Positions 1-12,969 of a stretch of DNA of 64,000 bases are shown here, piece by piece (position 1 is the first letter of the stretch; each line of letters starts with the position of its first letter). Position numbers and translations under genes: made by a program. The notes beneath the pieces are model-generated. The model was not told the DNA's origin. It was given only the letters and a program-made list of their open reading frames with translations, and did not search any database. Origin of the DNA: Choristoneura fumiferana (taxonomy: Eukaryota; Arthropoda; Insecta; Lepidoptera; Tortricidae); assembly GCF_025370935.1 (NCBI RefSeq), contig NC_133485.1, forward strand, positions 12,104,075 through 12,168,074, read 5' to 3'.

Positions 1-3000
1 AGCCAAAATAAACTTTTCTTTCTTTCTTTCTAAAGTTAAAAAAAGTTTTTCTAGTTGTTAGGGTTCCGTACCCCAAAGGAGCAAAAGGATCACTCGTGTG
101 CGTCTGTCTGCCCGTTTATCGCAGCCAATTTGCTCAAAACCAACTGGGCAGATTGAGTTGAAATTTAAACTGAGAGGCTACTTTTGGGGCGGGGGGGGGA
201 GTAAGAAAATTCAAAAAAATACTAATGCAAGTTTAAACTCATGTCCTACGAAGATAAAAATAAGCACATAAGTTAGTTTTATGTTAGTTAATAATTTAAA
301 AATTATAAAACGCCTTAATGGCAAAATTATTTCCTTACCTATAATTTGCATGTGATAAGATATTTAAGTTCGATTAATAAGCCCTTCTACATCAACACCT
401 GAAACACAGGAATTTTCCTAGTTCAGGGTAATGTGTGTTATTTGTCCCTTTTAATAAACGTGTTGCCCATAAGTTTGTTAAAATTGTATTTTATGAATGA
501 TAAATAAAGATTATTATTATTAAATATGGGGGGGCACTATTAAAGCAAAACAATAACAAAAGCTATATAAAAAAACATTGTCTGACTTCGATGTCGTGTA
601 TTGAACAAGTTTTACTCACAAAAACAACACAGTAAAACAAAAAATATCTACTTACTCTATAATAACGTAGCATTTTGACTAGACACTTCTAAGGCAATCA
701 AAATACTTTGTTCAAGTCTTCTAATTGCTGTGACTTTCACATTACGTCATACGTAACATCGACCGCCCTTGGCCTCTATGTTAAGCAATAAAAGTCAAAG
801 TGGGAGAAAGCCTATCCCTGGCATTCACCCGAACCCATTTCCATAGATTACAGTCAATCTTGGACTATTGGGCTACCGAAACGTGTTCATCTGTGTCTTT
901 TTATCGAACAAAATCGAGGGACAAAGAGTGCTAAAGTCAAAGTTCTGGGTTTTTTAAATAAATTGGGAAATGCTGGTAAGTGCTAATTAAAGGGGAATAA
1001 ATAAATAATCATGAGACAATCGACACCTAACCTAGTCCCAAACTAAGCAAAGCTTGTACTATGGGTACTAGGTATATACATTAGGTAGGTATTAAAAATC
1101 CAAGACCAACTTCCAAGTTTTACATAAGTTACGCCAATTTTAACTCCATACTATTTTGCGAAACCAATTTTTTTTAAGTGAGCAAACAGTATGTTCGAGT
1201 CACTCACCGCAATGTAAACATAACTTAGGACGCCCGAGCGCAAAAAACTGTACAAAAAGGTGTCGAAATGCTCATGGATATTTCGGGCATTTTTTACTTT
1301 AAATGACGCAACATAACTTTTTTCAGAATTAGGTCATTCTGGATTCGCCTTACTCAGAATCACGACTACTATTGATTTAAACGAAGAAAAAAGTGTCACT
1401 AATTTTTTTGTCAGTTTTGTGACTTTTTTTTCATAGTTTATTATGGGTCGTTACGAAATGGACACATAATTTTTTTATGGAAAATTGGGGACTTTTTTTT
1501 TCTTCGTCAAAATAAATAGTGCTCGTGATTCTGAGTTCGGAGAACCCAGGATTACCAAATTAAAAAAAAAATAGTTTGGATCAATTAAAGTAAAAATGCC
1601 CTTTCGATTACCCACTTACTTATGAACATATAATAAATAATGGTACAGGTTTTTCCGCAACTTTAAGAACAGTTTAGTATCTAATACGTTAAACTGCGCA
1701 AAAATATAGAAATAGATACTATCTATGTTTGATTGTTTGTTTTATGAGTGAAATCTCTAGAGCTGATGAATCTATTTTAAGAATCATAAAACGTTGCAAT
1801 ATCCCAAATTATTTTTGGCTTATTATATCCCAGAAATGTCCAAAGTTCCCGCAAGAGGCATACAAACCGCATGACACGAACTTCGAGTTTCGTAGTAGCC
1901 CTGCTGTAGCAAGAGCGTAATACTACTAAGTATGCAGACGGTTAGATATACATTTAGGATATTAATATTAATAAAGTAAGCATATCATATAAGCAATAAT
2001 ATGTTTTATATACAGAGCCAGAAACAAATTATCTAATGTACGTAGATAATGTATATTCAAACAAACAAATAAAATAGGTCTACATACCCATGGTTAAATT
2101 ATGCGTATCGCTTTTAATTTATTTACTTATTATACATGAACACAACTACGTAACATTCTTCATGGAGTTTATTTCACTTTGAATAGTTTCATTCTAGACT
2201 TATCTACATAGTTAGTAGGTATAAATTTAATCTTATACCTAACCGCTAGGAGCGTTTTAAATTACGCACAAATTTTGAGATTAAAATACCTACTTAATTG
2301 AACTTCTGGTTCGCTATTAATACTATGTGCCAAGTTCGTTTCGGTGAATTTATAACTTCATAGGACATCGACGATCTAACTAATGCACAGGGCCCAGGGG
2401 GGCGAGGCACATTTTTTAGGTCGCATCCTCCGCGCTTGTTTTATCATACACTTACAGCTTACGAGATTTTTTAAAAAATTAACACATTAGTCATCATTTT
2501 GTAAAGCAAACAATTTCTATGGGGGGGCAGTTGAGCTTCCCTGCCCTCCCCCCTCGATACGTCTATAGTCTATAATCTAAAGATTAAAACTGCTCTACTT
2601 GTTTCAGCCATTCCTATCATGGTGTCTGGCTGCCATCAGCCTGACGGGAGCAGCTGTCCTGGACCCGGCTCTGTACTTGTCTCCAAGTCCACCACTCACT
2701 GGTGATCCTGCTGCAATGAAGCAATGGTCCAGGTCTTTGGAAGCTGCAATACTGGCTCCGAAACAAGACGATGCCCCGATACTTCCAAATGAAGAAGGTA
2801 CGGTTGCAGGTGTTGTTAAAATGTGTTGAGCTTGTTCCCGCCGTTGTAACTACTGCCTATTTTTTTTTTGCAGTTTGAGCTAGTTATCGCTCATGCTTAA
2901 AATATCACATTTTTCAAAATACTACACTGTCATTACTCATTACCTATCTACCACATTTTTAGCTTACCAGATGGTCGTTGCACCACATCACAAAATTGAC

Positions 3001-3518
3001 GATTACTCAAGGAGTGTTTTTATACGTATGTGATATTTATTTTGGACATTTGGTATAATTAAAATGTATAGGTAAGTAGGTAATGTAGTTTTTTGAAAAA
3101 TGTGGTATTTTTAGGAACGTGGCACGCACAAAGTTTACGTTAGATGTATTGAAATGAAATAATTATTTATTTTCCGTGTTGATATTTTAAGGATCTTGAA
3201 CTGAGGATGATGTACCTACTCACTAAGTGTATTATCGTGCTCGTTTATAGTCAAATGAAAATGATGCGTTGAAAATTGATTTAACACGTGGATACTCGAC
3301 AGAAAATTATTCAAGCTCGTTCAATATACAAGTACTTGTCGCTCTACTACTTAAGTTACCTAGGCGGGTTTGTATTATTAAATGTATCTGGTAAAGTCTG
3401 TAAATATCTAGTTGAATCATAAGTAGCTAGCCATGATGAGAAGTTAATATTTGTATTTAACAGTATCTTAGTTATGGTTTCTTGGAAACCACAACATTTA
3501 TTTTTTTCCCTCAATCAG

Positions 3519-3641
3519 AGGCCGTCTCTATTGCCTAACGTTACTGACGATCGCGTTGGCAATCAAATGACAGATATCGCATACAAAAACTGTCATTTGA
3601 TTGCGGTCGCGAGCGTCAGAAACGTTACACAGTACGGCCTA
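3519..3641. repeat. Palindromic MITE, family B (copy 1)
   Basis: AGGCCGT end, AACGTTACTGACGATCGCG, then CAATCAAATGACAG and its complement CTGTCATTTGATTG, closing ACGGCCT. Other members: 21347-21468 and 30529-30639. Confidence 0.75.
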
Positions 3642-3692
3642 AGCTTGGAAAATATAAAGTAATAAAATAACTTTGCACGATTGCGGAATAAA

Positions 3693-3955
3693 TCCTACTA
3701 ATATTATAAATGCAAAAGTTTGCGAGTATGTGTGTATGTTTGTTACCCAATCCTTCACGTTAGAACGGCGTTACGGATTTGGACGAAAAATATAGTGGAC
3801 ATCAAATGTTAGAACTAGAGACATGGGACCTACTTGTGCGTGTCTTAATATACACGATGTAATTTTTGATAATTCTTACAGAAATGTAGTAAATTTAACT
3901 GCCGGTTTTAATGGTTTAGGCGTGCGAAGCCACGGATAAAGTTTAGTAGATTTCA
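3693..3955 (+). mobile_element. Helitron-like relic (copy 1)
   Basis: Starts TCCTACTAATATTATAAATG, the start of Lep1-type elements, and continues with the conserved GTTACGGATTTGGACGAAAA region. The 3' end is degraded. The corresponding element in copy 2 (about 21524-21860) has 72 extra bases. Confidence 0.6.
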
Positions 3956-4353
3956 TAAAGTCGGGTTTTGTTATCAAAACCGGCAATGCACGTTTTTCAT
4001 CCACCACCATATCTACAGAATAAATTAATTTATCAAAAATCTATGGTTTCTGAAACTTACTTACCGTCGCGAACCGGGAGTGTTGTACCACTCACCACTG
4101 TTCATAATTTAAGACTAAGAATAAGAATGGTTTATTGGCTGATAAAATAGATACACATTCAGAAACACTGACTTAATATACACACCTACCAGGCAAAATG
4201 GTTAATTTAGCCGAGTTATCATATTGGAAGTAAACGTTGTCATTAATAAACCAGAATAGCAATATATGTAGGTATGCCCAAATTACGAGCAGTGACAAGT
4301 GTCTCAACAATCCGCGTTCGCGACATAGGTAATTAATTAGGTACAGATCGAAT

Positions 4354-4501
4354 GAATAATGTTTTTCCATCTTATTTTGTCGGATAAGTTCGTACCTATT
4401 TATCTTGCTTTCTATAGCTTTAGTAAACTTCAGTAAGCTAGTTGAGAAAACAAGATAAATACGAACTTTTGCGACAAAATACGATGGCAAAACATTATTC
4501 A
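4354..4501. repeat. Palindromic MITE, family A (copy 1)
   Basis: Starts GAATAATGTTTTTCCATC, ends GATGGCAAAACATTATTC, with complementary inner arms around TTTATCTTGCTTTC. Other members are at 22238-22390 and 41562-41699. Confidence 0.8.
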
Positions 4502-6380
4502 CGACATCTGTAAACCACAGTAAACACTACAACTTTATAGTAAGCATAGATACTCAATTCATCGAAAAATTCACTAAGCTGTTGCTATTAATTATGATTT
4601 TTTTTTACCTTGCTTACGATAAAGTTGAGACAATAACAACCGGATTTGCTTAAGGGAATCCCCTGCCCGCGTAAACAAATCATTTAATTATCACAGAGGG
4701 CGGCGCGATGACGAATAAGTATTTACTCATCAAAGGCTATTGCAATGCGTAATAAAATAAATATACTTCCACCTGCAGTATATGCAGTGTAGCAGCCTTA
4801 AATTTCTAGATCTACCATTTTATGTTTTTCGTTAGAAGATCACTTTATTTTAATATTTTTTTAATTAAATAAGTACCTACCTACGGAGCGTAGTTACATA
4901 ATGTTTCGCGTGTCGTAGGCCAAGGGAAGAGAGATTTCATACTCGGCCTTATATAACATTATTAAATGATATACATACAACCTATACGTCGAACAAGTCT
5001 AAAAATAAATAGACGATTTGAATACATAAGTGCAACCCATAAGAATTGCAAGTGCTTTAAATAAATTTAAATAACTTCTAGAATCACTTTTCTGTCGTAG
5101 TTACCTATCATAATTTAATTCATTGTTGCTTTTGCAAAGTTATTAGAACCTGTATTAAGTAAGTACCTACTTACTCCATCTGATTTTTTTTTCATTCCTC
5201 ATCTATCTATCCATTTCTGCCCTCCTTTGAGGGCCTCAAGTTTTCGGACCGTGTACATTTTAACACATGCCTAACCAAAAAACTATTGTGGTATTTTTTT
5301 AAATATTTAATTTCCAATAGGTACAGCTGCGATCGTAGAGGAGTTAGGGATGCCAAAAGCACGAACATTCTGGCCGAGACCGTCTGCCAACTATGGAGTC
5401 AGGGGCATGGGGATCCACATACCTCTTACCTTCAGTCTGACAGGCTCTTACGGGACGAACACTGGCCTAAGCGCAGGAGTCATTGGCAGCAGCTATGCAA
5501 GCGTTGTAGACGATAACTTTAACTATGGGAAGTCAGGGCTAGCGGGAAGTAGCTACGGCTTGTACAGATCTGGACTTCCCGGGACCAGGGTGTATGGAGC
5601 CAGTAGTGGAGCCTCGTGGAGCGGCTGGGGCAATGGGAAGTGGGGACATTATGGAAGGGTTAAGAAAGTAAATGGTATTTACGAGAGCGTTTGTTTTATT
5701 TCATCCACTGTCCTATTTTCCCAAAGAGACACAAAAAGATTTCAGTCAATGAAATTACAGATTCGCAAATAAATGATTGGTGGAATTATTCCAGCACTAA
5801 AAAGAAAAATGAACACTTTAAAGATTAATATTTAGTTAATGGATCCTTATATCGTTTTTTTTTTTATTTACAGGCATCTATAATGTTTTTGAAAGTTCTA
5901 TCCAACGATGGCCCATACCATCATCCCCACTTTACGTGTTGGGAAGATTAAAAAAACAACTCACTCACTTTTCGGCGTGGTTAACTTATTTTCTCATGCA
6001 GAATTTATAGTTTTCTAGCACTAGCGGTATCTAAGCCGCGGGCGGACGGACGGACAGACGGACAGACATGGCGAAACTATAAGGGATCTTTGTAGGACTA
6101 CGAAACCCTTTTTGATTTTGATGTTGACTGTACCTACTGACCAACATGGATTAAAACCGGTAGTTCCCTCTCATTGTGGTAACTTTCTAAAGGTAATCAT
6201 TTGTCACTGACTATAGAAACTAGAATAAATGTCGGCTCCAATGCCGACGCATTGCATCTAACACAATCACACCACATCACATCACAATGGTCCTGACAGC
6301 CACATGTCAACCAAGATGGCCGCTTCCTGTAACGAGCAGCTTATATTCCAACAATCACGCTGAAAAACATTCACTCTGCG

Positions 6381-7225
6381 ATGTTGGCAGCAATCGTTAT
6401 TCTGGCCTTGTTGCCGGTACTGACCACATGTATTGGCGATGGTAACATACATTTGTTGGAAGATGAGATAGAAGAAGCTTTGCGGTCCTGCTCGAATCCT
6501 GGTGATGAGAACAAGGAAAACAATCAACGATCGCGTAGGTCTGATGACGAGCAATACTCTGACAGGACTGCACGCATCGACAATGCTAAACAGGACTTAA
6601 ACCAATACGGGCATGAGAGACGGAATACTACAGGATTAAAGGACCAAATGCACGTATTAAATGCGACGGACTATGACTATGGGGGTTATGGTTCAGGCAG
6701 TGGAGGGGAGAAGCTGGTGAAAGCTGTGCCCCGACCAGCTAATGGCGGAGAATACGGGAATATGACTGGAACTGGAAATGTGAATAGGACCAGACGGAGC
6801 GAACCCCTGTTGAACACACCGGACTCTGATCAAGTAAGTTAACCAAAACTGGCTCATTGGGTTAGCTGGATAAGTCATCATAATCCTACGTTCCCGAATG
6901 ATTTCTATTAATGTATTTACAACAATAAATTTATTTTTACCACTTTGGAATACCTACCGGTATTGTATTTTAAAGGTCATTTGGGTGAAATCGGTCTCTT
7001 ATAGTCCCTGGTTCCGCGACCGACGACGTTCGAAATAGTTCGAATGTTTGTCGGGAATGTTGAGGGTGGTTTCCAGTTTTCTAACGACAGAAAAGTTTGT
7101 TACCTGTGAAAATGAAATAGCAAACTGACATAACTAAGCTTTATTTAAGTAGCTAAATCATATAGCCATGCTTTTTTCTTGTTATAGTGTCTCAGCCAAT
7201 GTGTGTGTTCGCCAATCTGCAAGTG
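6381..7225 (+). pseudogene. Obp59a-like odorant-binding protein, copy 1 (frameshifted, truncated by gap)
   Basis: Exon 1 (6381-6833) encodes the signal peptide, the first conserved Cys and the long acidic/Gly-rich loop. It differs from copy 2 at only two residues (Pro/Ile and Asn/Ser). The microexon carrying Cys2-x3-Cys3 lies at 7188-7225 and is 38 nt instead of 36, because a GT dinucleotide is added in a GT run. This throws the frame into a stop. The last two exons are missing because the assembly gap begins at 7993. The extra GT may be a real mutation, an allele or a consensus error. Confidence 0.75.
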
Positions 7226-7992
7226 GTAAGCTGTTCCCATAAAAAGACAAGTATTATTTTTTAATGAGCGTCGCTCACTGTTTTGTAGTAGGTAAGTAAA
7301 CCCGGATTTTTAATCCCATGGAAAAAATGTACAAAGTTTCGTCATTGTCAAAGTGACATTTCAGGGATCTCAAGGTACGGCGGCAGCTAGAATATTATAT
7401 AACGTTCTGTTGTTACCATGTTTGCTTTATTTCCGATAAAAAGCCAACTACGGGAGACAACTTGAAAGTCGTCCTTTGACCGAGGAGTCCATCCTTTCGT
7501 ACAACAATGAACGAAAAACAACGGAAAACGTAATAATGAACAATAACTTAATTACATAAAACATAACGAACATATGTCAACAATAAAAAAAATATCAGAA
7601 CAAGAGTCAATGGAAAACGATAACGAATTCAGTCTCGAATGTTAGTGCATTGAGTGACGTCTCGCGTCAAGCGGCCCAAAGCTTAAAAACCCTGGTGTAA
7701 TGCCACGACAATAAATAAATTATGCATACGAAAACAGTCTTCTCTTTATAAATAATATAATCAGTGTAAATGCTAAAATAAAGATTACCTACTGTCAATA
7801 AATTAAAATATTTTATCTTGATTATCTAATACAGTTTTTTAATTAGAAGTAAGTTTCTGACAAATTTGGAAACAATCTTGAATTCTGCAAATATTTTTTT
7901 GATAACGCTACACCTTTGTTTACATTATTTCCGTGGGATTAAAATCGGGCTTGATTATAAATGACACAAATAAAAAATGAAAATAAATGACA

Positions 7993-8092
7993 NNNNNNNN
8001 NNNNNNNNNNNNNNNNNNNNNNNNNNNNNNNNNNNNNNNNNNNNNNNNNNNNNNNNNNNNNNNNNNNNNNNNNNNNNNNNNNNNNNNNNNNN
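7993..8092. other. Assembly gap (100 N)
   Basis: A run of exactly 100 N, the usual placeholder for a scaffold join of unknown size. The duplicated block stops on its left edge, and sequence unrelated to the expected continuation (25880 onward in copy 2) begins on its right edge. Confidence 0.99.
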
Positions 8093-8839
8093 TAAGGGCT
8101 TCAGATAGGATGGATGGTTAATCAAATAGTTTATAAGGTTACTATCAGAAAGACCTATTAAATGTTGGACGGCAGGATGACACGGCATTTTTGCGATAAA
8201 AAAGGGCCGTTTAATTTTATTCCAAAGTCTTTGCTAAAAGTACCACTATTTATTAATCACTATACGCTTACTTATACTTATGCGGAAATCGATTCGCTTG
8301 ATCATCGTTTAGTAAACAATGGAGATAGTAACAACTTGCGAGGTCGAGCAAATGAAGGGTCTTTGTCGTCAGAATGAGTATATTGAGACAAATGTCATAA
8401 ACGTGGATGACGTTTGCAGACGGGTATTCATTTTACTTTTAGTATTATATGATTTTATTAGCTTTATAATTATTAGTCTTTAATCTCAAATATAAGCTAA
8501 AAGCCACGAAAAAGATACAAACATGCATTCACAGGGAAAGGTAAAAAGTAAATTTTGCAAGATAGGCGCGTTAGTTCCTTTTTTGCCTCGTTCATTAAAA
8601 CATTTGTCACAGTAGTGAAAACGGGCAAAGTTATCCATCAATTACAACAAGGACATCCTGAAAAAGCGGAGGTATTTGTTTCGCTGTGATCAAATATTGT
8701 CAACAGGGTGTCATTTTCCACCATTTCTACGCTAGTCTATGCTACTACACATTATACACATGTTTCAATCAAGAAATAACTTCAGATTTTTGACGAAGAT
8801 TTTTCAAATAAGTAAAAAATAAATATTGAAATCAAGTAA

Positions 8840-9790
8840 TATAAATGTATTCTTTTTGCTGATGACATTTCAATAATAATTCCATGTGACAGTATAAACA
8901 CCTATAATGATGACATTAATAATCTGATAGAACAGGTAATAAGATGGCTAGAATCCAATAATTTAAAAGCTAACCTTGATAAGACTAAATATATGCAATT
9001 TTATAATCGGAAAGGAGGTGCTGACATTGTTGTGAAATATAATGATACAGTTATATCTGAGACGAATGAGCTCAAATTTCTAGGCATAATATTAGATAAG
9101 AATTTTTCTTGGAAACCCCAAATTGAAAAGAAATGTAGAGTGGTAAACAGTTTTGTATACCCAATTAGAAGGCTTGCAGCAGTCGTCAATAAAGACACGG
9201 CGCTACTAGCGTACCACGGTTATGTAATGTCAGTACTCAGATATGGACTTCTGCTGTGGGAAATTCCTATGACATTAATAGACTGTTCATCAGTCAAAAA
9301 AAATGTATAAGGGCCATCTGCAATAAGCCCCCTTAACATCGTGTAGACAACTATTTGATGACATGAAACTATTAACCCTACCATCGCTGTATATACTAGA
9401 GATGTGCAAATTCGTAAAATTAAATCCTAGCCTATTTACGCAACTCAAAAATATTGTCAATTCAATACTAGGTATCCCAAGAGACTAGTACTACCTAAAA
9501 CTGTTTCGAAATTACGCTCAAGGAATTGTTACAATATGGCAGTAAGGATCTTTAACAATATTCCACGAGATATTGCTGACTTGAAATATAACCAATTTGT
9601 TAGCGCACTTTTTAAATGGTTACTCATAAAAAGATTCTATTGTATAAAGGATTTCCTATCCAAAAGAAATTGATCGAATTAAATAATATATCCATCCTAA
9701 TGCATTAAGAGTGACATGTCTAAATAATAATAATAATAATGATAATAATAATAATGATAATGATAATAATAATAGCTTATTTTCAGATGA
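8840..9790 (+). mobile_element. Non-LTR retrotransposon fragment (reverse transcriptase C-terminal part)
   Basis: The open frame 8840-9310 holds LFADDISIII (FADD catalytic box), WLESNNLKANLDKTKYMQF and FLGIILDKNFSW, which are reverse-transcriptase palm/thumb motifs of Jockey-type LINEs. The C-terminal part continues to about 9680 only after frameshifts. A (TAA)n/(TAATGA) tract at 9722-9775 looks like the 3' tail. The copy is 5'-truncated and dead. Confidence 0.85.
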
Positions 9791-10449
9791 TTATCCATAA
9801 AATTGTTAGTGTATGACCTTAAAATATGTTAGTAATAAATAAATGTGTCTGCTAATAATTCTTATCTCCATAAATTATTTAATTTTATAAGTTGCTTGGC
9901 CTACTTGGTTTCTTAGTTGTTAATTATTGCATGAAATTAAATTGCAACTTTTATATTCACATGCTGGTGATGCCGGCGAGAGTGCTGAACATTCTACTCA
10001 TTTTTATGTGTACCAACCGAACATCTCTGTAACCGCTGTTCAAGTGAATAAATATTATTTCTATTTCTATTTCTATTTCTGTTTCTAAGTGAATTTTGGT
10101 GAAAAAAGTGATTAGACATCTAGTTAAAAGACACGAATTATAGATAAATAAGTTATTGATTTGATCCAGCGGGTGTTTATACAAGAATTTTGGTGAAATC
10201 GGTTTGTTTACACTTTTAATAAATTGGATAGGCATAACGTATAGGTCAATCGGTGTTTTCTATTAATTCTAATTTATTTACACCAACGTTTAGTGAAGAT
10301 TCAATGCTTAAGGGCCACTTGTTGCAAAAATAACTCCAGTTTGAATCGTTAAATCTGTTTTTTATTCCATTTTCGAGTTTTACACAGAATTTTGACACTA
10401 TTACACCACGCTTAAAGTACCTACATAGTCGTCTTTATTTTGGCGTAAA

Positions 10450-10600
10450 ATTCTGCCCTCCTAAGCCAAAAGGCGCTATCTCAAAAAAAACACTTAAATT
10501 ATTAATACTATTGTATAGCTTAAAACATTCTGCATCACATGGTGTAAACGACAGAAAAGCGATTTTTGAGATAGCGCCTTTTGGCTTAGGAGGGCAGAAT
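10450..10600. repeat. Perfect 38-bp inverted repeat (hairpin/MITE)
   Basis: Arms at 10450-10487 and 10563-10600 are exact reverse complements (ATTCTGCCCTCCTAAGCCAA and onward) around a 75-nt loop. The arm identity implies a recent element or a constrained hairpin. No target-site duplication is obvious. Confidence 0.9.
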
Positions 10601-12969
10601 CGACCTATTAAATTACATTCGTTTGAAATTTTAAAATACAAATACAAAACAATATTAAAGAAAGTTAAGTTATTATCTTAAAAGCGGACTTAAATGACCG
10701 ATCTCATAATGCGTAGGACCAAGAACTTATTCATGAATTATAAAATGTCGGGGTTATAACCACTATCACTAATTATTTACCGACCGGGTCACTCTCTCAC
10801 CGAAAACCCAACGCCTCCTACTAAATTAATACGCATGAGAGTCATTTATTTACACACAATACACAGTAAATAACAGATAAGTTATTACAAAAACAAAGAG
10901 AAATAGAACTATAAAACTAACATATTCTAAGCCTAAAAACCTATAAGTATTCACAGTAACACCACCCAAATCGCTATTATTGGGCAGGGCGCCCATAAGG
11001 CTGGCTGCGTTTCCTCGTTGTATTACTATGACACAGTCAAGGACAATACGTTATTTGACTATTTTGTATATGTTTTATAAATTAAAAATGCACAATGCCT
11101 GTTATCGAATAGAGAAACAACTTTTAAGCTACCTTTACAAATAACAAAGTAATAATGGTTTGAAATTCAAGATTAGACAGGGAAAGAAATACTGGCATGT
11201 GATGTCACACGCCAGTACCGCCATACTTGCTGCATAGAGAAAAGCGTTTGAGATCTTTCTGTCTCTTGACAGGTATACAGATTTTTCAAAAAATCACTAT
11301 AAATCCAATTTTCAACCGATTTCAATTTTCTCTAATATTTTCAAAATAATATTAAGATATGGCAAATTAAGGAGTTGTCAAATACCGTTTTCAGTGACTT
11401 AGCTCTCATACAAACACGTAGTGCAAGCAATTCTTTCGTACAGCATCTGCCTACGTCTCAAACCGGCTAAACTAGTTAGGTACGAGTATGGAAGAGCAAC
11501 AAGGACTTCCCTACAAATTTGTCAAATTATAATGGGCAAAATATGCAGATTATGCCTTAATGTTTTTGTTCGGCGTCTGTGGTCATGGTCTACTGACCAC
11601 CATTGACAGAAGATTGACCAGATAGAGGCCAGTCTAGTCTTTATTGTGCATGTTAGTCGTAGACGGAGATATAGGTCACTGAACAATGTTAACCTATATC
11701 ATTGGTTTTGAACCCTGCGGTAATTACTCCTAAAGAGGTAAAACTGTGTTTTGTAAGGGTAACGAAGTAAGTGATTAAAGCCAAATAATTATATAAGGTG
11801 CTAGAAAATTAGGTGCGAATATTTTCAGGGTATGTAATTATTAACCTAAGAATCAATTATACACATAAAATTTTCAAGTATTGTTTGGTAATATTTTTTT
11901 GTTTCATACAAAAATACCATTCCGTCCAAAAATAATCACCTTGCATTAACTTTAATTGTATTTTTTTTTTATTTAATTGAAACTAATTAACAACGATGCA
12001 AATAATCGATCCTCAAAATATCCGCATCTGATTTTCTAGCACACTGTATACCTAGTATGTGGGTGAGGTAGACTCCTGCGGGCTCGTGCTGAGGCACCGA
12101 CTTCAAACTGATAGAATAATATTTCCATGGTTTTTTGTAGTCGGTTAAATTTTTTGTTATATAATTTTTCATGTAAGCTCATTAAACATGTCCTAAACTT
12201 TAAGCCTGTCGAAACATTAAGTAGAAGTGTTCTATTTTAATTTCGGATGGACTGTTGCTGATAGCCTTAGATGGCTTTTACAGCATACTAATAGAGAGAG
12301 GGCGAGCTGTCAGACGTGCTGCTCAGCAAGGTTCGAAGTGGGTAAAATCGATTTATAATATTTGTTTGCGATATTACTTACGTGTAGGTAATAAAGGTGA
12401 TTGATAAATAATAAATGATTTGACAACTCTACCTTTGACTCTACTGTCGTTGAAGCCTATATTCCTTAATCATACGGGGAGTCGTCATACGGTTCCGGAA
12501 GGAAAAAGAAATCTCAAATTGTATAAACACAGCCCAAACAACATCAAACCCGCCTGCATCCACCGGTCTCCGGATCCGTAGGCCTTGAAGCAAGTGACCA
12601 ACAAATTTAGGGTCGACCTGAACGCGAATGCGTAAGAAAACCCTGTATAGGTAGTGCCACTAGAGGTGAAGTGAATGATTACACACACAACTACAAAAAT
12701 AACTGGTTACACAAAAGGAGAATGAATGAAATTAATGAGTAAATGTCAAAATCCTGCTGTCATTACATGCAGTGTCAAGTTGACAAGTGCGTGTGTCGTG
12801 TTCCCCAACTCTTTGGTAAGCCGCACCTTGCCCACCACTGTCTATAGCTACAGATTACATGACAAGTGACAGATACGGATGAAAGGGAAAGGGCACCCTT
12901 GGATTTTAACTGGGGCTTTCATGTCCATGAACTATAAACAATTACTTTCCTCACCCACGACCTTACGAT

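Larger units (their letters stand above)
970..5657 (+). pseudogene. Gly/Ser-rich secreted protein, copy 1 (frameshifted near 3' end)
   Basis: Same gene as at 18788-23555. Coding pieces are a proposed six-base first exon (970-975, followed by GTAAGT), exon 2 (2608-2797) and exon 3 from 5321. Within exon 3 one G of a GGG run is missing near 5653, compared with copy 2. The normal stop is lost and the frame runs on to 5772 with unrelated residues. The AATAAA at 5768-5773 is retained. One base lost in a homopolymer is as likely to be a sequencing or assembly error as a mutation, so whether this copy is a pseudogene is uncertain. Confidence 0.6.
1..7992 (+). repeat. Large duplicated block, copy 1 (truncated by gap)
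   Basis: This block is collinear with 17811-25879. The first bases of the window are the same as those from 17811, and the last bases before the N run match 25868-25879. The copies differ by scattered SNPs and short indels, plus one 72-bp segment present only in copy 2 (about 21636-21707). The block contains the Gly/Ser-rich secreted-protein gene and the first two exons of the OBP gene, both with frame-breaking indels in this copy. The duplicated block probably continues left of the window. It ends exactly at the 100-N gap, which points to overlapping contig ends or an unpurged haplotype, although a real recent duplication would look similar. Confidence 0.95.

Noticed and set aside
1729..1920. 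Open frame of 63 codons, present in both duplicated copies (also 19555-19749)
   Set aside because: It lies inside the proposed first intron of the Gly/Ser-rich gene, has no start context or motif, and its persistence is explained by the recent duplication.
3474..3662. Open frame of 62 codons, repeated at 21302
   Set aside because: It runs across a palindromic MITE; the frame is a by-product of the repeat.
6282..6554. Minus-strand frame of 90 codons opposite the OBP first exon
   Set aside because: Antisense shadow of a well-supported coding exon.
11421..11606. Short frame containing CRLCL, reminiscent of a zinc-binding start
   Set aside because: Only one CxxC pair, no following domain and no splice context.
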